NCBI GenBank assembly: GCA_025352695.1
Contig: JANXSK010000008.1
Span: 1-42,451, forward strand
Source: Ferruginibacter sp.
GTDB lineage: Bacteria > Bacteroidota > Bacteroidia > Chitinophagales > Chitinophagaceae
Direction: 5' to 3'
DNA length: 42,451 nucleotides
Shown here in pieces: positions 8,575 to 18,249 of this stretch. A model generated the notes under the pieces. The model was given only the letters and a program-made list of their open reading frames with translations, was not told the DNA's origin and ran no database searches. The translations under genes and the position numbers were made by a program. How positions within the stretch are numbered: the stretch's first letter is position 1; the number at the start of each line of letters is the position of its first letter.

Positions 8575-9897
8575 TTATAATTCAAGCTGATTGGCGAGTC
8601 TTTTTAATTCTATCTCGGCAGACTTAGCTGCATAATTTAAATTTACTAATCTGTATCCAGAGGCTTCAAAACTTTGCTGGGCATTTTTTACATCTACAAT
8701 AGTAGCCTGTTTAAATTTAAATCGCTGCAAAGCCAATTCTAATAACTGGTTAGATAAAGTATAATTTTTCTGCTCTGTTACTAATTGTTTTATGGTAGCT
8801 GTGTAAGACTGGTATGTCTTAACTACCTGTGCATTGTAATCTCGTACTAATAACTGTTTATTTAACTCTGCATTTCTAACATTTATTTCAGCTACCTTTT
8901 GTTGTCGTTTTGATATGGACCCATTATAAATTGGGATACCTATACTTACACCAACTGATGGTCCATAATTTTGGTTTAATAATAATTGGCCTGCAGCAGC
9001 TTTATTACGGTTGAAGTTATAGCCAGTACTGGCTCTGATGGAAGGATACCTTAATGCCGCTGTTTCTTTTACCAAAAATTCATTAATTTCTATTTGACTC
9101 TGCGCAGCAGTGATATCTGCATTTTTATGTAAGTTATTTAATACAGCTTCAAGATTAATTGTTCTGTCTACAATAATTGTATCCTGTATACTGATAGCAG
9201 AATCGGGATTTAAATATAGCTGCCGAAGCAATTCTGTTTTTGCCTGGTCAATAATTAAATGCTGAGATATTTTTGATTGTAACAATGCATTCAAATCAAT
9301 TTGTGCCTGAAAAAGATCTGCATTATTGGCAAGACCAACAGATTCCCTGGTTTTAATAATTTCAAGTTGTTGTTTGGATGCTTCAATAGATTTTTCAATC
9401 GTCTTCAAGTAACTCTGTTGACGAACAACATCGTAATAACCCACCACAACACCAGCCATTACATTCTGAATTTGCGAATTCAAAAGTTGTTCACTTTGGT
9501 TGACCAAAGTTGCCAATCTGCTTTTAGTTGTAACTACCCTATTGCCATTGTACAATAGTATGTTACCTGTAACACCTAATGAAAAATTATTTGCAGCGGC
9601 AGCATCTCTCAAAATGTTAGCCCCGGTATTAAATTTTTGATTGATACTTGATATCTGTTCATTATCTGTTATTGAAGTTGTAACAATTGGCAAGCCCCCT
9701 GCAACGCCGTAATTATTTAACAAAGTATTTGTCTCTACAAAATTTTTGCTCAGCTGTACCTCTAAACTATTTTTAAGTGCAATATTAATAGCATCGGATA
9801 AACGTAAAATATTTTGTGCCGAAACATTCATGCAAAACAAAAGAAGAAGTAAAATAATATGTTGAACTGCTGGTTTCATCTGCTGTAATTTATCCAT
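8575..9897 (-). CDS. TolC-family outer-membrane efflux protein
   Basis: The 440-residue protein is the outer-membrane duct of a tripartite efflux pump. A signal peptide is followed by ILRLSDAINIALKNSLEVQLSKN, the usual start of the TolC repeat. Two long coiled-coil stretches follow, with barrel-strand segments such as GPSVGVSIGIPIYNG in the second half. The reading frame begins with MDKLQQMKPAVQ, and Met7 is a possible alternative start that gives a more compact signal peptide. It is the last gene of the operon adaptor-RND-TolC, only four bases after the RND stop. It converges with purK; I see no hairpin terminator in the 48 bases between them. Confidence 0.93.
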   Translation of the reverse strand: MDKLQQMKPAVQHIILLLLLFCMNVSAQNILRLSDAINIALKNSLEVQLSKNFVETNTLLNNYGVAGGLPIVTTSITDNEQISSINQKFNTGANILRDAAAANNFSLGVTGNILLYNGNRVVTTKSRLATLVNQSEQLLNSQIQNVMAGVVVGYYDVVRQQSYLKTIEKSIEASKQQLEIIKTRESVGLANNADLFQAQIDLNALLQSKISQHLIIDQAKTELLRQLYLNPDSAISIQDTIIVDRTINLEAVLNNLHKNADITAAQSQIEINEFLVKETAALRYPSIRASTGYNFNRNKAAAGQLLLNQNYGPSVGVSIGIPIYNGSISKRQQKVAEINVRNAELNKQLLVRDYNAQVVKTYQSYTATIKQLVTEQKNYTLSNQLLELALQRFKFKQATIVDVKNAQQSFEASGYRLVNLNYAAKSAEIELKRLANQLEL

Positions 9898-9901
9898 TTA
9901 A

Positions 9902-12900
9902 CTATATTGGTCTGTCCGTATTTTCAGTATCATCTACCTGTATTGTTTTTTCAGGATTTTTTTCTTCTACCTTGTGTTTACCTGATAAATAAGTGTAGAT
10001 GGCTGGGATTATAAATAGCGTTAAAATCAAAGAAAATAAAATTCCTCCCACAACTACAATACCCAATGGCACCCTGCTGGTAGAAGAAGCACCCAACCCC
10101 AGTGCAATGGGTAAGGCACCTAATGAGGTAGCAAGACTAGTCATTAAAATTGGTCTTAACCGTTGCTGAGATGCGTGCAATATCGCATCCATTTTATCTG
10201 CACCTTCTTCTCTTTTTTTGTTGGCAAATTCTACTATTAAAATTCCGTTTTTTGTTACCAGGCCTATCAGCATGATCATTCCAATTTCAGAAAATATATT
10301 CAGCGTTTGCCCAAATATAAACAAGCTTAACAATGCGCCTGCCAGTGCCAATGGCACAGTAATCATTATAATTAATGGATCTACAAAACTTTCAAACTGT
10401 GCAGCTAAAATGAGGTAAATCAACATCAATGCCAATGCAAAAGCAAAAGCAATGTTAGAGGAGCTTTCAGCGTAATCCCTTGAAGGACCGGTTAAAGAAG
10501 TTTGATAACTTTCATCCAATAACTTTTTTGCTATAACATCCATAGCTTTTACACCATCGCCGACTGTTTTTCCATCTGCCAATGATGCAGAAATTGTAGC
10601 TGCCTTATATCGGTTAAAATGAAATAAGGTAGCAGGACTACTGCTTTCTTCTAGTTTTATTACCGCACTAACAGGTATTTGCTGCCCTTTATTATTACGA
10701 ACATATAGTTTGGAAATGTCATCTGGCCGGCTTCGGTCACTTCTATCTACCTGTGCAATTACAGAATATTGAAACCCATTCATTATAAAATATGCCAATC
10801 TGCCGCCACTAAATGCTGCCTGCAATGCACCAATTACATCTTGCGAGGATAACCCAAGATCTTTAATTCTCATCCTATCAAGTGTAAGTTGTACTTCGGG
10901 TTTATTAAATTTCAGGTTCACATCTACATTAGCAAATGTTTTATCTTTTCTTGCCTCTTCCAGAAACTTTGGTATTACTTCTCTTAATTTGTTAAGATTC
11001 TGGTTTTGCAATACAAACTGAACCGGTAATCCTCCCCTTGAGCCAGCACCCACAGCAATAGTTTGTTCCTGCACAGCAAATATTCTGGCATCATTAAAAC
11101 GGACTAATTTTTTCTGCAAATCGCTGGCTATTTCTGCCTGGCTTCTGCTTCGCAGGTGTGGCTCTACCAATGCCAATCTAGGTTGGCTGCTGTTGATGGC
11201 GCCTGCTGGTGTTCTTGCAAAAACAAAATCTCTTTCCGGCACAGAGTCGTATAAATAATTGGTTATATTATCTGCAATTTGTTGCATGCCCCCAAAACTT
11301 GTACCCTCGGCTGCGCTAACAGTAAAACGAATACTATTTCTATCTTCAAGCGGCGCTATTTCGCTTTGTAAACTGGTAATTACCACACCTATAATTACAC
11401 AACAAATTGCTACTACTACCCATGCCATCCACCTCACTTTTAAAAATGCTTTTAATAACCGTTCGTAGCCATTTTCCATCCCGGTAAAAAATGGTTCTGT
11501 CTTTCTATAAAATTTACCATGACCTGCAGTTTTTCTACTAAGCACCACATTTAAAACCGGGGTAATTGTTAAGGATACCAAAGCAGAAATTAATACGGCT
11601 GCGGCAAGTGTTACCCCAAACTCTCTAAACAATCTGCCTACAAAACCTTCTAAAAATATAACCGGTAAAAACACCACCGCTAATGTGATAGAAGTTGAAA
11701 TTACTGCAAAGAATATTTCTTTACTTCCCTCAATGGCTGCCTGTCTGATAGGCATCCCTTTTTCAAATTTGCTGAAAATATTTTCTGTTACAACAATACC
11801 ATCATCTACAACAAGTCCCGTTGCCAATACGATTGCGAGCAGTGTTAAGATGTTAATAGAGAACCCTGAAAAATACATAATGAAAAATGTAGCTACCAAA
11901 GAAATTGGTATATCTATCAGCGGACGTATCGCAATCAGCCAATCTCTAAAAAAGAAAAATATTACCAGTACTACAAGGGTAAAGGAGATAATCAGTGTTT
12001 CTTCTACTTCTTTAAGCGACTTACGGATATTGGTTGTGTTATCAAGTAACACATTCATTTCAATATCTGATTTATTGGTTTTTTTTATCGCTGCAAGCTT
12101 TTTATTAAAATCATTGGCAATCTGAATATTGTTGGCGCCGGGTTGCGGTATAATTACAATACCCACTGCATTAACGCCGTTGTACTTCCAACTTTGCTCC
12201 AATGTTTCGGGGCCAATTTCCACCCTTGCAACATCGCTTAGCCTAACAATTCCACTACTATCTTCCCTGATAATGAGGTTCTGAAAATCCTTTTCACTTG
12301 TTAACCTTCCCAGTGTTTTAATGGTTAGTTCGGTACCGGTACCATAAATTTTTCCTGGGGGAAGATCAATATTTTCATTGGTTAAGGAGGTTCTGATATC
12401 AGAAAAGGAAACGCTTTGCGCATTCATTTTATCAGGATTCAACCAAATGCGCATTGCATACCTTTTTTGCCCGAATATATTTACAGCACTTACCTGATTG
12501 ATAGTTTGAAACTGCTGTTGTAATACATTTTCTGCATAATCACTTAGCTCTAGTAAACCTTTTGTTTTACTTTGTACAGCAAGAATTAAAATAAAATCAC
12601 TGTTAGCATCCGATTTGGTAACCACCGGTGGTGCATCAATATCCTGAGGTAAACTTCGGCTGGCCTGGCCTACTTTATCCCTTACATCGCTAGCTGCAGC
12701 TTCTAGGTTAACGCCCAGTTCAAACTCTACTGTTATGTTACTGAAGCCTAAAGTACTGGAAGAAGTGATTGTTTTAATGCCGGGTATTCCATTAATCTGT
12801 TTTTCCAAAGGTTCGGTAACCTGGCTTTCCATAATATCAGGGTTTGCACCTGTATAGGAAGTACTCACATTAATAGTTGCAGGATCAATGGCAGGGTAGT

Positions 12901-13006
12901 CTCTTATTGCCAAAAAGGTATAGCCGACGATACCAAACAAGATGATCATCAAATTTAATACGGTGGCAAAAACGGGCCGCTTTATAGAAAATTCAGAAAT
13001 ATTCAT
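9902..13006 (-). CDS. RND efflux permease, HAE1 (AcrB-like) family
   Basis: The 1034-residue inner-membrane pump is driven by proton influx and exports hydrophobic or amphiphilic compounds. The start MNISEFSIKRPVFATVLNLM is the typical first transmembrane helix. The proton-relay residues are intact: the Asp pair 401-402 in GLVVDDGIVVTENI and Lys919 in GLVTKNGILIVEF. Two large periplasmic loops follow TM1 and TM7, including ASDVRDKVGQASRSLP near residues 105-120. Length matches AcrB. It lies between the adaptor (100 bases upstream) and TolC (4 bases downstream). The substrate is not predictable. Confidence 0.96.
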   Translation of the reverse strand: MNISEFSIKRPVFATVLNLMIILFGIVGYTFLAIRDYPAIDPATINVSTSYTGANPDIMESQVTEPLEKQINGIPGIKTITSSSTLGFSNITVEFELGVNLEAAASDVRDKVGQASRSLPQDIDAPPVVTKSDANSDFILILAVQSKTKGLLELSDYAENVLQQQFQTINQVSAVNIFGQKRYAMRIWLNPDKMNAQSVSFSDIRTSLTNENIDLPPGKIYGTGTELTIKTLGRLTSEKDFQNLIIREDSSGIVRLSDVARVEIGPETLEQSWKYNGVNAVGIVIIPQPGANNIQIANDFNKKLAAIKKTNKSDIEMNVLLDNTTNIRKSLKEVEETLIISFTLVVLVIFFFFRDWLIAIRPLIDIPISLVATFFIMYFSGFSINILTLLAIVLATGLVVDDGIVVTENIFSKFEKGMPIRQAAIEGSKEIFFAVISTSITLAVVFLPVIFLEGFVGRLFREFGVTLAAAVLISALVSLTITPVLNVVLSRKTAGHGKFYRKTEPFFTGMENGYERLLKAFLKVRWMAWVVVAICCVIIGVVITSLQSEIAPLEDRNSIRFTVSAAEGTSFGGMQQIADNITNYLYDSVPERDFVFARTPAGAINSSQPRLALVEPHLRSRSQAEIASDLQKKLVRFNDARIFAVQEQTIAVGAGSRGGLPVQFVLQNQNLNKLREVIPKFLEEARKDKTFANVDVNLKFNKPEVQLTLDRMRIKDLGLSSQDVIGALQAAFSGGRLAYFIMNGFQYSVIAQVDRSDRSRPDDISKLYVRNNKGQQIPVSAVIKLEESSSPATLFHFNRYKAATISASLADGKTVGDGVKAMDVIAKKLLDESYQTSLTGPSRDYAESSSNIAFAFALALMLIYLILAAQFESFVDPLIIMITVPLALAGALLSLFIFGQTLNIFSEIGMIMLIGLVTKNGILIVEFANKKREEGADKMDAILHASQQRLRPILMTSLATSLGALPIALGLGASSTSRVPLGIVVVGGILFSLILTLFIIPAIYTYLSGKHKVEEKNPEKTIQVDDTENTDRPI

Positions 13007-13106
13007 GCAATAAAACAGTGTCTAAAATTTATCAAAATCACCAGCATTTAATTGAAATTATATAATTAAACAGGATTAGTTACAACATAGTTTTAAACAA
13101 TACCTT

Positions 13107-14192
13107 TTACTTAACTGCGCCGGAGTTTGCTATATCCTGTAATTTTTTTACACTTCTCACCTGTAGCATACTCTTGGGTCTGGCAAATAAAACGCCTGTT
13201 ACTACAACCGAATCGCCCACATTTATACCCTCTAACACCTCAACGGCATTGGCTTCTCTTACACCTGTTTTAATATTTACAAAACTGGCCTGACCATTCT
13301 TAACCAAAACAACCTGATTATTTTTATCATCCGGAATAATACAATTAGTGGGTACTTTGATAGATGCCCTATTTTTTCCTGCATCAATATACACTTTTGC
13401 AAAACTACCTATGTTGCCAGTTCCACCTTGCAATAGCGCTCTTACTTTCAAATTACGTGTATCAGTATTTGCTCCTGGTTCCGTAGCTATAATAATAGCC
13501 TTCTGTTTTTCCTTTTTTACAGCATCCAATTCAACACTAATTACCATTCCATTTTTTACAACACTGCTATACAGCTCAGGTAAAGTAAAATCTATCTTTA
13601 CCTCGTTGGTTTGCTGCAGACTAGCAATGACAGTAGCAGGTGTTACATATGCTCCCGGACTAACGCCTCTTAATCCAGCTACGCCTGTAAAAGGTGCTTT
13701 AATAACAGTTTTATCTATCAATGCATGGGTGTATTCCATGTCGGCTTTTAAAGTATTTACCAAGTTTAGTGCTACATCATAATCTGCCTGATTAATACCA
13801 TTTACATCCAGTAATTGTTTATACCTATCTAAAGTTTTTTGAGCAAGATCTAACTGAACGCTACTTTTTGAAATTTGGGCTTTTAGGTCTGCATCATTCA
13901 CACGTGCCACTATTGTTCCCTTTGTAACAGATCTTCCCTCGGGTACTTTCAAATAGGTAAGCCTGCCGCTAACTTCTGGACGTAACTCAACAAATTCGCC
14001 TGCTATTACAGTACCGTTGGCTTCAATAATATTACTGATACTTTCTGGTATTGCAATAATTACATCCACAACCGTTGGCGGATTCTCTTTACGTACTGGC
14101 TGCTCAGTAGATTTGTTTTTACAATCAGAAAAAATAATCACACACAAATAAAAAAGAGAAAAAAGGGTAATTTGTTTAAGTATAAATTTCAT
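13107..14192 (-). CDS. RND efflux periplasmic adaptor (membrane-fusion) protein
   Basis: The 361-residue adaptor joins the RND pump to the TolC duct. It has a possible lipoprotein signal ending at Cys24, though the residue before Cys is Asp (FSDC), which is unusual. The biotinyl-lipoyl-like halves are visible as ELRPEVSGRLTYLKVPEGRS and IKAPFTGVAGLRGVSPGAYV. A short helical hairpin lies between them (about 105-160), and a beta-barrel domain begins near EVKIDFTLPELY. It is the first gene of the operon and has a good -7 box 26 bases before its ATG. Confidence 0.93.
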   Translation of the reverse strand: MKFILKQITLFSLFYLCVIIFSDCKNKSTEQPVRKENPPTVVDVIIAIPESISNIIEANGTVIAGEFVELRPEVSGRLTYLKVPEGRSVTKGTIVARVNDADLKAQISKSSVQLDLAQKTLDRYKQLLDVNGINQADYDVALNLVNTLKADMEYTHALIDKTVIKAPFTGVAGLRGVSPGAYVTPATVIASLQQTNEVKIDFTLPELYSSVVKNGMVISVELDAVKKEKQKAIIIATEPGANTDTRNLKVRALLQGGTGNIGSFAKVYIDAGKNRASIKVPTNCIIPDDKNNQVVLVKNGQASFVNIKTGVREANAVEVLEGINVGDSVVVTGVLFARPKSMLQVRSVKKLQDIANSGAVK

Positions 14193-14218
14193 TTGTACTG
14201 TAATATTAGTATTATAGA

Positions 14219-14226
14219 CAAATATA
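14219..14226 (-). promoter_or_regulatory. -7 box of the first efflux operon
   Basis: The minus strand reads TATATTTG, an exact match to the Bacteroidota -7 pattern TAnnTTTG, 26 bases before the adaptor ATG. No TTTG stands at the -33 position; the best candidate there is TTTT. Confidence 0.55.
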
Positions 14227-14404
14227 AGTGCTTTTGGTAAAGGGTAAAATTACAATGTAGAAACGACCTGTACTGCACCCTAATAATTCATTTGTAATTG
14301 AACTTAAATTTTATAACAATCAAACTAAGGTTTAAAAAAGCAATTTTAAAACTATCAATATTGCTTTTTGCAATTTTTACCTTTCTTTGTGTAAAATAAA
14401 AAAT

Positions 14405-14920
14405 ATGAAACCTCTTGTTGGTATTATAATGGGTAGCGAAAGCGATTTAGAAGTTATGAAAGGTGCTGCAGAAATGTTGCGTCAATTTGATGTAGAACCA
14501 GAGTTAACCATCGTATCTGCTCATCGCACACCAGAGCGTTTAAGAGAGTATGCTTCTAAAGCAAAAGAAAGAGGCTTAAAAGTAATAATAGCTGGTGCAG
14601 GCGGGGCGGCGCATTTACCGGGTATGGTAGCGGCCAATACCATTTTACCTGTAATTGGCGTACCTGTAAAATCATCTAATTCAATTGATGGATGGGATTC
14701 CATTTTATCTATTTTACAAATGCCTTACGGAGTACCGGTAGCAACTGTTGCATTAAACGGAGCTAAAAATGCGGGTATATTGGCAGCGCAAATTTTGGCG
14801 CTTCACGATACTTCTATAGCAGGAAAATTAGAAGCTTATAAAGAGTACCAGGATGATATTGTTATGGAAAGTGTGAAGAATGTAAAGTACCTCGGCTTTA
14901 CAAATGAGTTCGATAAATAA
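14405..14920 (+). CDS. purE: N5-carboxyaminoimidazole ribonucleotide mutase (class I PurE)
   Basis: PurE converts N5-CAIR, the product of PurK, to CAIR in purine biosynthesis. The protein shows the class I signature [17 protein letters not shown], the substrate loop [12 protein letters not shown] and the glycine-rich [14 protein letters not shown]. The ATG at 14405 is chosen because the TTG-initiated extension from 14387 adds only six unrelated residues; this gives 171 residues, close to the usual length for the family. A TACCTTTC box at 14378-14385 may be a weak -7 element. It is convergent with bshC, with a hairpin terminator between. Confidence 0.96.
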   Translation: MKPLVGIIMGSESDLEVMKGAAEMLRQFDVEPELTIVSAHRTPERLREYASKAKERGLKVIIAGAGGAAHLPGMVAANTILPVIGVPVKSSNSIDGWDSILSILQMPYGVPVATVALNGAKNAGILAAQILALHDTSIAGKLEAYKEYQDDIVMESVKNVKYLGFTNEFDK

Positions 14921-15001
14921 GATTTGTTAAAGTTTTTTTGTGGCATAAGAAACGCTGCAAAACAGGGTGGAAATTTTCAATTATTGCGAATTAATTATTT
15001 T

Positions 15002-15048
15002 TATAAATCCTCAATAAAAAATTTGTAAAATTTTATTGGGGATTTATA
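15002..15048. terminator. Bidirectional terminator between purE and bshC
   Basis: An 18-bp stem (15002-15019 with 15031-15048; one T-G wobble on the plus strand) closes an 11-base loop. It lies between the convergent ends of purE and bshC. Both outer flanks are T-rich when read in the matching direction, so it probably serves both genes. Confidence 0.75.
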
Positions 15049-15062
15049 TTTTAAGAAAGATT

Positions 15063-16658
15063 TTATTCTAAAATAATTCCAAACTCCTGATTTAATCCTT
15101 TAGAATTATTATAAATCATTTCAATAAAATCGTCTCCCCAGCTGGCATAAAAAGGCATCATATTTACAATCCGTTCCTGCAAATTATTATTAGGGAATAA
15201 TTGTTGCCTTACTTTTTGAAGTTGCCGTTGTTGTGCATCAAATTTTTTCCTTTCGGCACTTAACATTTTCTTTTCCAGCACATTTATTTTATGCAGTGCC
15301 TGGGTAAACAGTGCTGCGGTATGTTTTTTTAAGGTTACATCAATACTGCCCGAAATATTTTTTAACTGTTCGTACAAATCAGTTAACTGCTGCTTTTCTT
15401 TTTGTAAACTTAATTGCACCAAGCTATCTCTTTGCACTAATTGATTTACCTGTTCCAACGCAGGCTTAAACAATGCTTTATAATTTAATTTTAATTTTTC
15501 TACGATGGCCTGCAATTCTTTATTTACAATCATAAAAGAGTTGCGAACTATTAACATTGGATAAGGAACGTTTACAGCTTCAAAAACTTTCTTTAATTCC
15601 AGCCAGTAAGCAATTTCGCCACCACCGCCAATAAATACAATACCCGGCAGTATCAACTCCTGCAAAACCGGGCGTAAAATTACATTAGGACTAAAGCGTT
15701 CCGGATGATCATTCAGCTCCTGTAATATCTGCGGTAATGTAAATTTTAACTCCGTATTTATTATTATAAATTCATCTCCGAATTGTTCAATTCTTTCTCT
15801 TTTATCCTGCAGCAGGTAAAATAAATTTATTTCTCTGCCACTTGCCTGTGCTTTATACACTGCAGGAAATTGCGAAACGGTTTCCTTTACTGCCAAATTA
15901 GAAAAACCTTCAGTTATTTCCTTTTTTATTATTGGTATAAATGCGCTTTTGACTAGCACATCATCGGGTAGTAAAATCAATAAACCATATGCTGCAAATA
16001 ATTGATTTACCAATTTAAAAGTAGCCTGCTCAATGGTTACGCCTTCCTGGTAACATTGTTTCATTAATTCAACTACTTCTTCTCCAAAAGGAAATATGGA
16101 TAACTGGCCACTGATTGTATCAATCAATTGTGTTAAAACCTTGTCTACTTTCATTCTTCCAACTGCACCCGTTTGTTTGGTTGCCCATTCAAACTTTTCT
16201 CCATGTAAAAAGATATGCCCCAACTCGTCAAGGTCTGCATCTTCGCTACCCATGTAATATACTGGTACAAAATTATTTTCCGGCATCTCAATTTGTAATT
16301 CTTCTGCCAGCTTTATGACATGTAAAATTTTAAAAATAAAATAGAGATACCCTGTAAATATATTGGGCTGGTGGGCTGTACAAATGGTAAATGTATTGGT
16401 ACTACTTAATTGTTTAAGGTAATTTTTTTGCTTTTCTTTAAGTTCAATATCCTGATATTGCTTTGTTACAATTTCTATCAATAATTGCCTGTCTGTAGAA
16501 AATAATTTGCGTTGTTCAATAGCCGCTTTTATCCCCTCTTTAGATACGGGGTAATTATAAAATGGCAACAGTTTTTCTTCGCCGGAAATGTAGTCAGTAA
16601 CCATTTTTGAGAAATAGCCTGTTTGCCCGTATGAAATAAACTGTGCTGTTGTATTCAT
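15063..16658 (-). CDS. bshC: Bacillithiol biosynthesis cysteine-adding enzyme
   Basis: BshC adds cysteine to glucosaminyl-malate in the last step of bacillithiol synthesis, the low-molecular-weight thiol of many Bacteroidota and Firmicutes. The 531-residue protein has the family hallmarks TICTAHQPNIFTGYLYFIFK (about residues 111-130), YYMGSEDADLDELGHIF and, near the C-terminus, a long coiled coil (about 400-490) followed by QLFPNNNLQERIVNMMPF. Length is normal for the family. bshA and bshB are not in the window. The gene follows rimO by 83 bases on the same strand. That gap contains a possible minus-strand -7 box (TATTTTTTG, 16709-16701). Confidence 0.93.
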   Translation of the reverse strand: MNTTAQFISYGQTGYFSKMVTDYISGEEKLLPFYNYPVSKEGIKAAIEQRKLFSTDRQLLIEIVTKQYQDIELKEKQKNYLKQLSSTNTFTICTAHQPNIFTGYLYFIFKILHVIKLAEELQIEMPENNFVPVYYMGSEDADLDELGHIFLHGEKFEWATKQTGAVGRMKVDKVLTQLIDTISGQLSIFPFGEEVVELMKQCYQEGVTIEQATFKLVNQLFAAYGLLILLPDDVLVKSAFIPIIKKEITEGFSNLAVKETVSQFPAVYKAQASGREINLFYLLQDKRERIEQFGDEFIIINTELKFTLPQILQELNDHPERFSPNVILRPVLQELILPGIVFIGGGGEIAYWLELKKVFEAVNVPYPMLIVRNSFMIVNKELQAIVEKLKLNYKALFKPALEQVNQLVQRDSLVQLSLQKEKQQLTDLYEQLKNISGSIDVTLKKHTAALFTQALHKINVLEKKMLSAERKKFDAQQRQLQKVRQQLFPNNNLQERIVNMMPFYASWGDDFIEMIYNNSKGLNQEFGIILE

Positions 16659-16741
16659 AAAAGAAATAAAATTATTGAGCTAAAAAATTAAAAACTGTTG
16701 CAAAAAATAAAAAGTAAGCTAGATAACCAATTATACCAGTA

Positions 16742-18058
16742 TTAAGGTGTGTACTCAACCTCGCCTTCAATATCGTAATCATAAGCTTTAGTAATTTTCA
16801 CCTGAACAAATTCACCAATGATTAGTTTTTTCTTACTTTCAATAATCACTTCATTGTCCACTTCAACACTATCAAATTCTGTACGTCCAATATAACGACC
16901 AGCTTCTTTTTTATCTATCAGTACTTTAAACGTTTTACCAACTTTTTCCTGATTCTTTTCCAGACTTATTTCCTGTTGCACTTCCATAATTTCCTGTGCC
17001 CTTTCTTCTTTTTCTTCTGCAGTTATATCTTCCACCATGCTAAATGCACTTGTTCCTTCTTCGTGGCTGTAAGTAAATATTCCCATCCTGTCAAAACGCA
17101 TTTTTTGCAAGAAGGTTTTTAATTCTTCCACATCGCCCCTAGTTTCTCCGGGAAAACCAGCTATCAAAGTAGTTCGTAAACAGATATCGGGAATGCGATT
17201 GCGTATGTCTCCAATCAGGTCTTCCATTTCTTCTCTTGTTATTTGCCGCTTCATTAAACGCAACATGTTGTTACCTGCATGTTGCAAAGGCATATCAAGG
17301 TATTTACAAATATTTTCACGATCCTTAATTGCATCAATAATATCAATCGGAAATTTAGAAGGATAAGCATAATGTAACCTGATCCATTCCAATCCCTTTA
17401 CGTCTGCCAGAGCGTTTAATAATTTGGGCAATTCTCTTTTCTTATAAATATCGAGACCGTAATAGGTTAATTCCTGTGCAATCAACATCACTTCTTTTAC
17501 ACCTCTATCCACTAAACGCTTGGCTTCATCTACCAACGATTCTATTGTTCTGCTAACATGCTGTCCCCGCATTAATGGAATGGCACAAAAAGAGCAGGTG
17601 CGGTTGCATCCTTCGCTTATTTTCATGTAAGCGTAATGTTGAGGTGTATAAAGCAGTCTTTCTCCCATAAGGTCGGCCTTATAATCTGCGTTAAATTGTT
17701 TTAACATTGCTGGCAATTCCATCGTACCAAAATAGGCATCCACCTCGGGTATCTCTGCCTCCAAATTATTTTTGTAGCGTTCACTCAGGCAACCAGTAAC
17801 ATACACTTTATCAATTTTACCTTTTCTTTTTAACTCTACCTGGTCTAGTATGGTATTGATACTTTCTTCCTTTGCTTTTTCAATAAAACCACAAGTATTA
17901 ATAATTACGATGTTGTGGTTCTTTTTTACACTTTCATGCACAACGTCAATTTCGTTAGCAATCAACTGACCACTTAATACTTCACTATCCACCATATTTT
18001 TACTGCACCCCAGCGTAATGATGTTTACTTTATCTCTATGTAATGATTTTGTTTTCAT
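16742..18058 (-). CDS. rimO: Ribosomal protein uS12 methylthiotransferase
   Basis: RimO is a radical-SAM enzyme that methylthiolates an aspartate of ribosomal protein uS12. From the ATG at 18058 the protein has 438 residues. The N-terminal cluster cysteines are Cys18 (LGCSK), Cys56 (NTCGF) and Cys90 (TGCLS). The radical-SAM motif CNRTCSFC has Cys151, Cys155 and Cys158. A TRAM domain closes the protein (about 370-438). An in-frame extension of 49 codons upstream (to 18205) is rejected because it has no family similarity and spans the -7 box. In many Bacteroidota rimO follows ftsY; here four genes lie between. Confidence 0.96.
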   Translation of the reverse strand: MKTKSLHRDKVNIITLGCSKNMVDSEVLSGQLIANEIDVVHESVKKNHNIVIINTCGFIEKAKEESINTILDQVELKRKGKIDKVYVTGCLSERYKNNLEAEIPEVDAYFGTMELPAMLKQFNADYKADLMGERLLYTPQHYAYMKISEGCNRTCSFCAIPLMRGQHVSRTIESLVDEAKRLVDRGVKEVMLIAQELTYYGLDIYKKRELPKLLNALADVKGLEWIRLHYAYPSKFPIDIIDAIKDRENICKYLDMPLQHAGNNMLRLMKRQITREEMEDLIGDIRNRIPDICLRTTLIAGFPGETRGDVEELKTFLQKMRFDRMGIFTYSHEEGTSAFSMVEDITAEEKEERAQEIMEVQQEISLEKNQEKVGKTFKVLIDKKEAGRYIGRTEFDSVEVDNEVIIESKKKLIIGEFVQVKITKAYDYDIEGEVEYTP

Positions 18059-18071
18059 ATTTAAATGTTGG

Positions 18072-18079
18072 CAAAGGTA
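18072..18079 (-). promoter_or_regulatory. -7 box of rimO
   Basis: The minus strand reads TACCTTTG, an exact TAnnTTTG match, ending 13 bases before the ATG at 18058. This supports the shorter rimO start. A recognisable -33 TTTG is missing. Confidence 0.55.
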
Positions 18080-18222
18080 AGTTGTTTGAATTATGAACCT
18101 ATGCCTTTTGAAGGCAATAATTCGATAACAATGGTAACATACTATTCTTACTAGATAATATTTTAATTTAAATATATAATTAGGGCATCTTAATAATATA
18201 ATCAAAATTTAATATTACTTAT

Positions 18223-18230
18223 TATCTTCG
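18223..18230 (+). promoter_or_regulatory. -7 box of the outer-membrane beta-barrel gene
   Basis: TATCTTCG fits the -7 pattern with C for T at the seventh position, the same variant as before guaA and rpmB. It lies 19 bases before the ATG at 18250. No clear -33 box is present. Confidence 0.45.
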
Positions 18231-18249
18231 ACTGTTAAATAATTCAGTA

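Noticed and set aside
11685..12125. A 146-codon open frame antisense to the first RND pump
   Set aside because: It is a shadow of the pump gene, with low-complexity Ser/Ile-rich composition and no family features.
18059..18205. Longer rimO start at 18205
   Set aside because: The 49 extra residues have no family match and would overlap the TACCTTTG -7 box; the ATG at 18058 fits the family.
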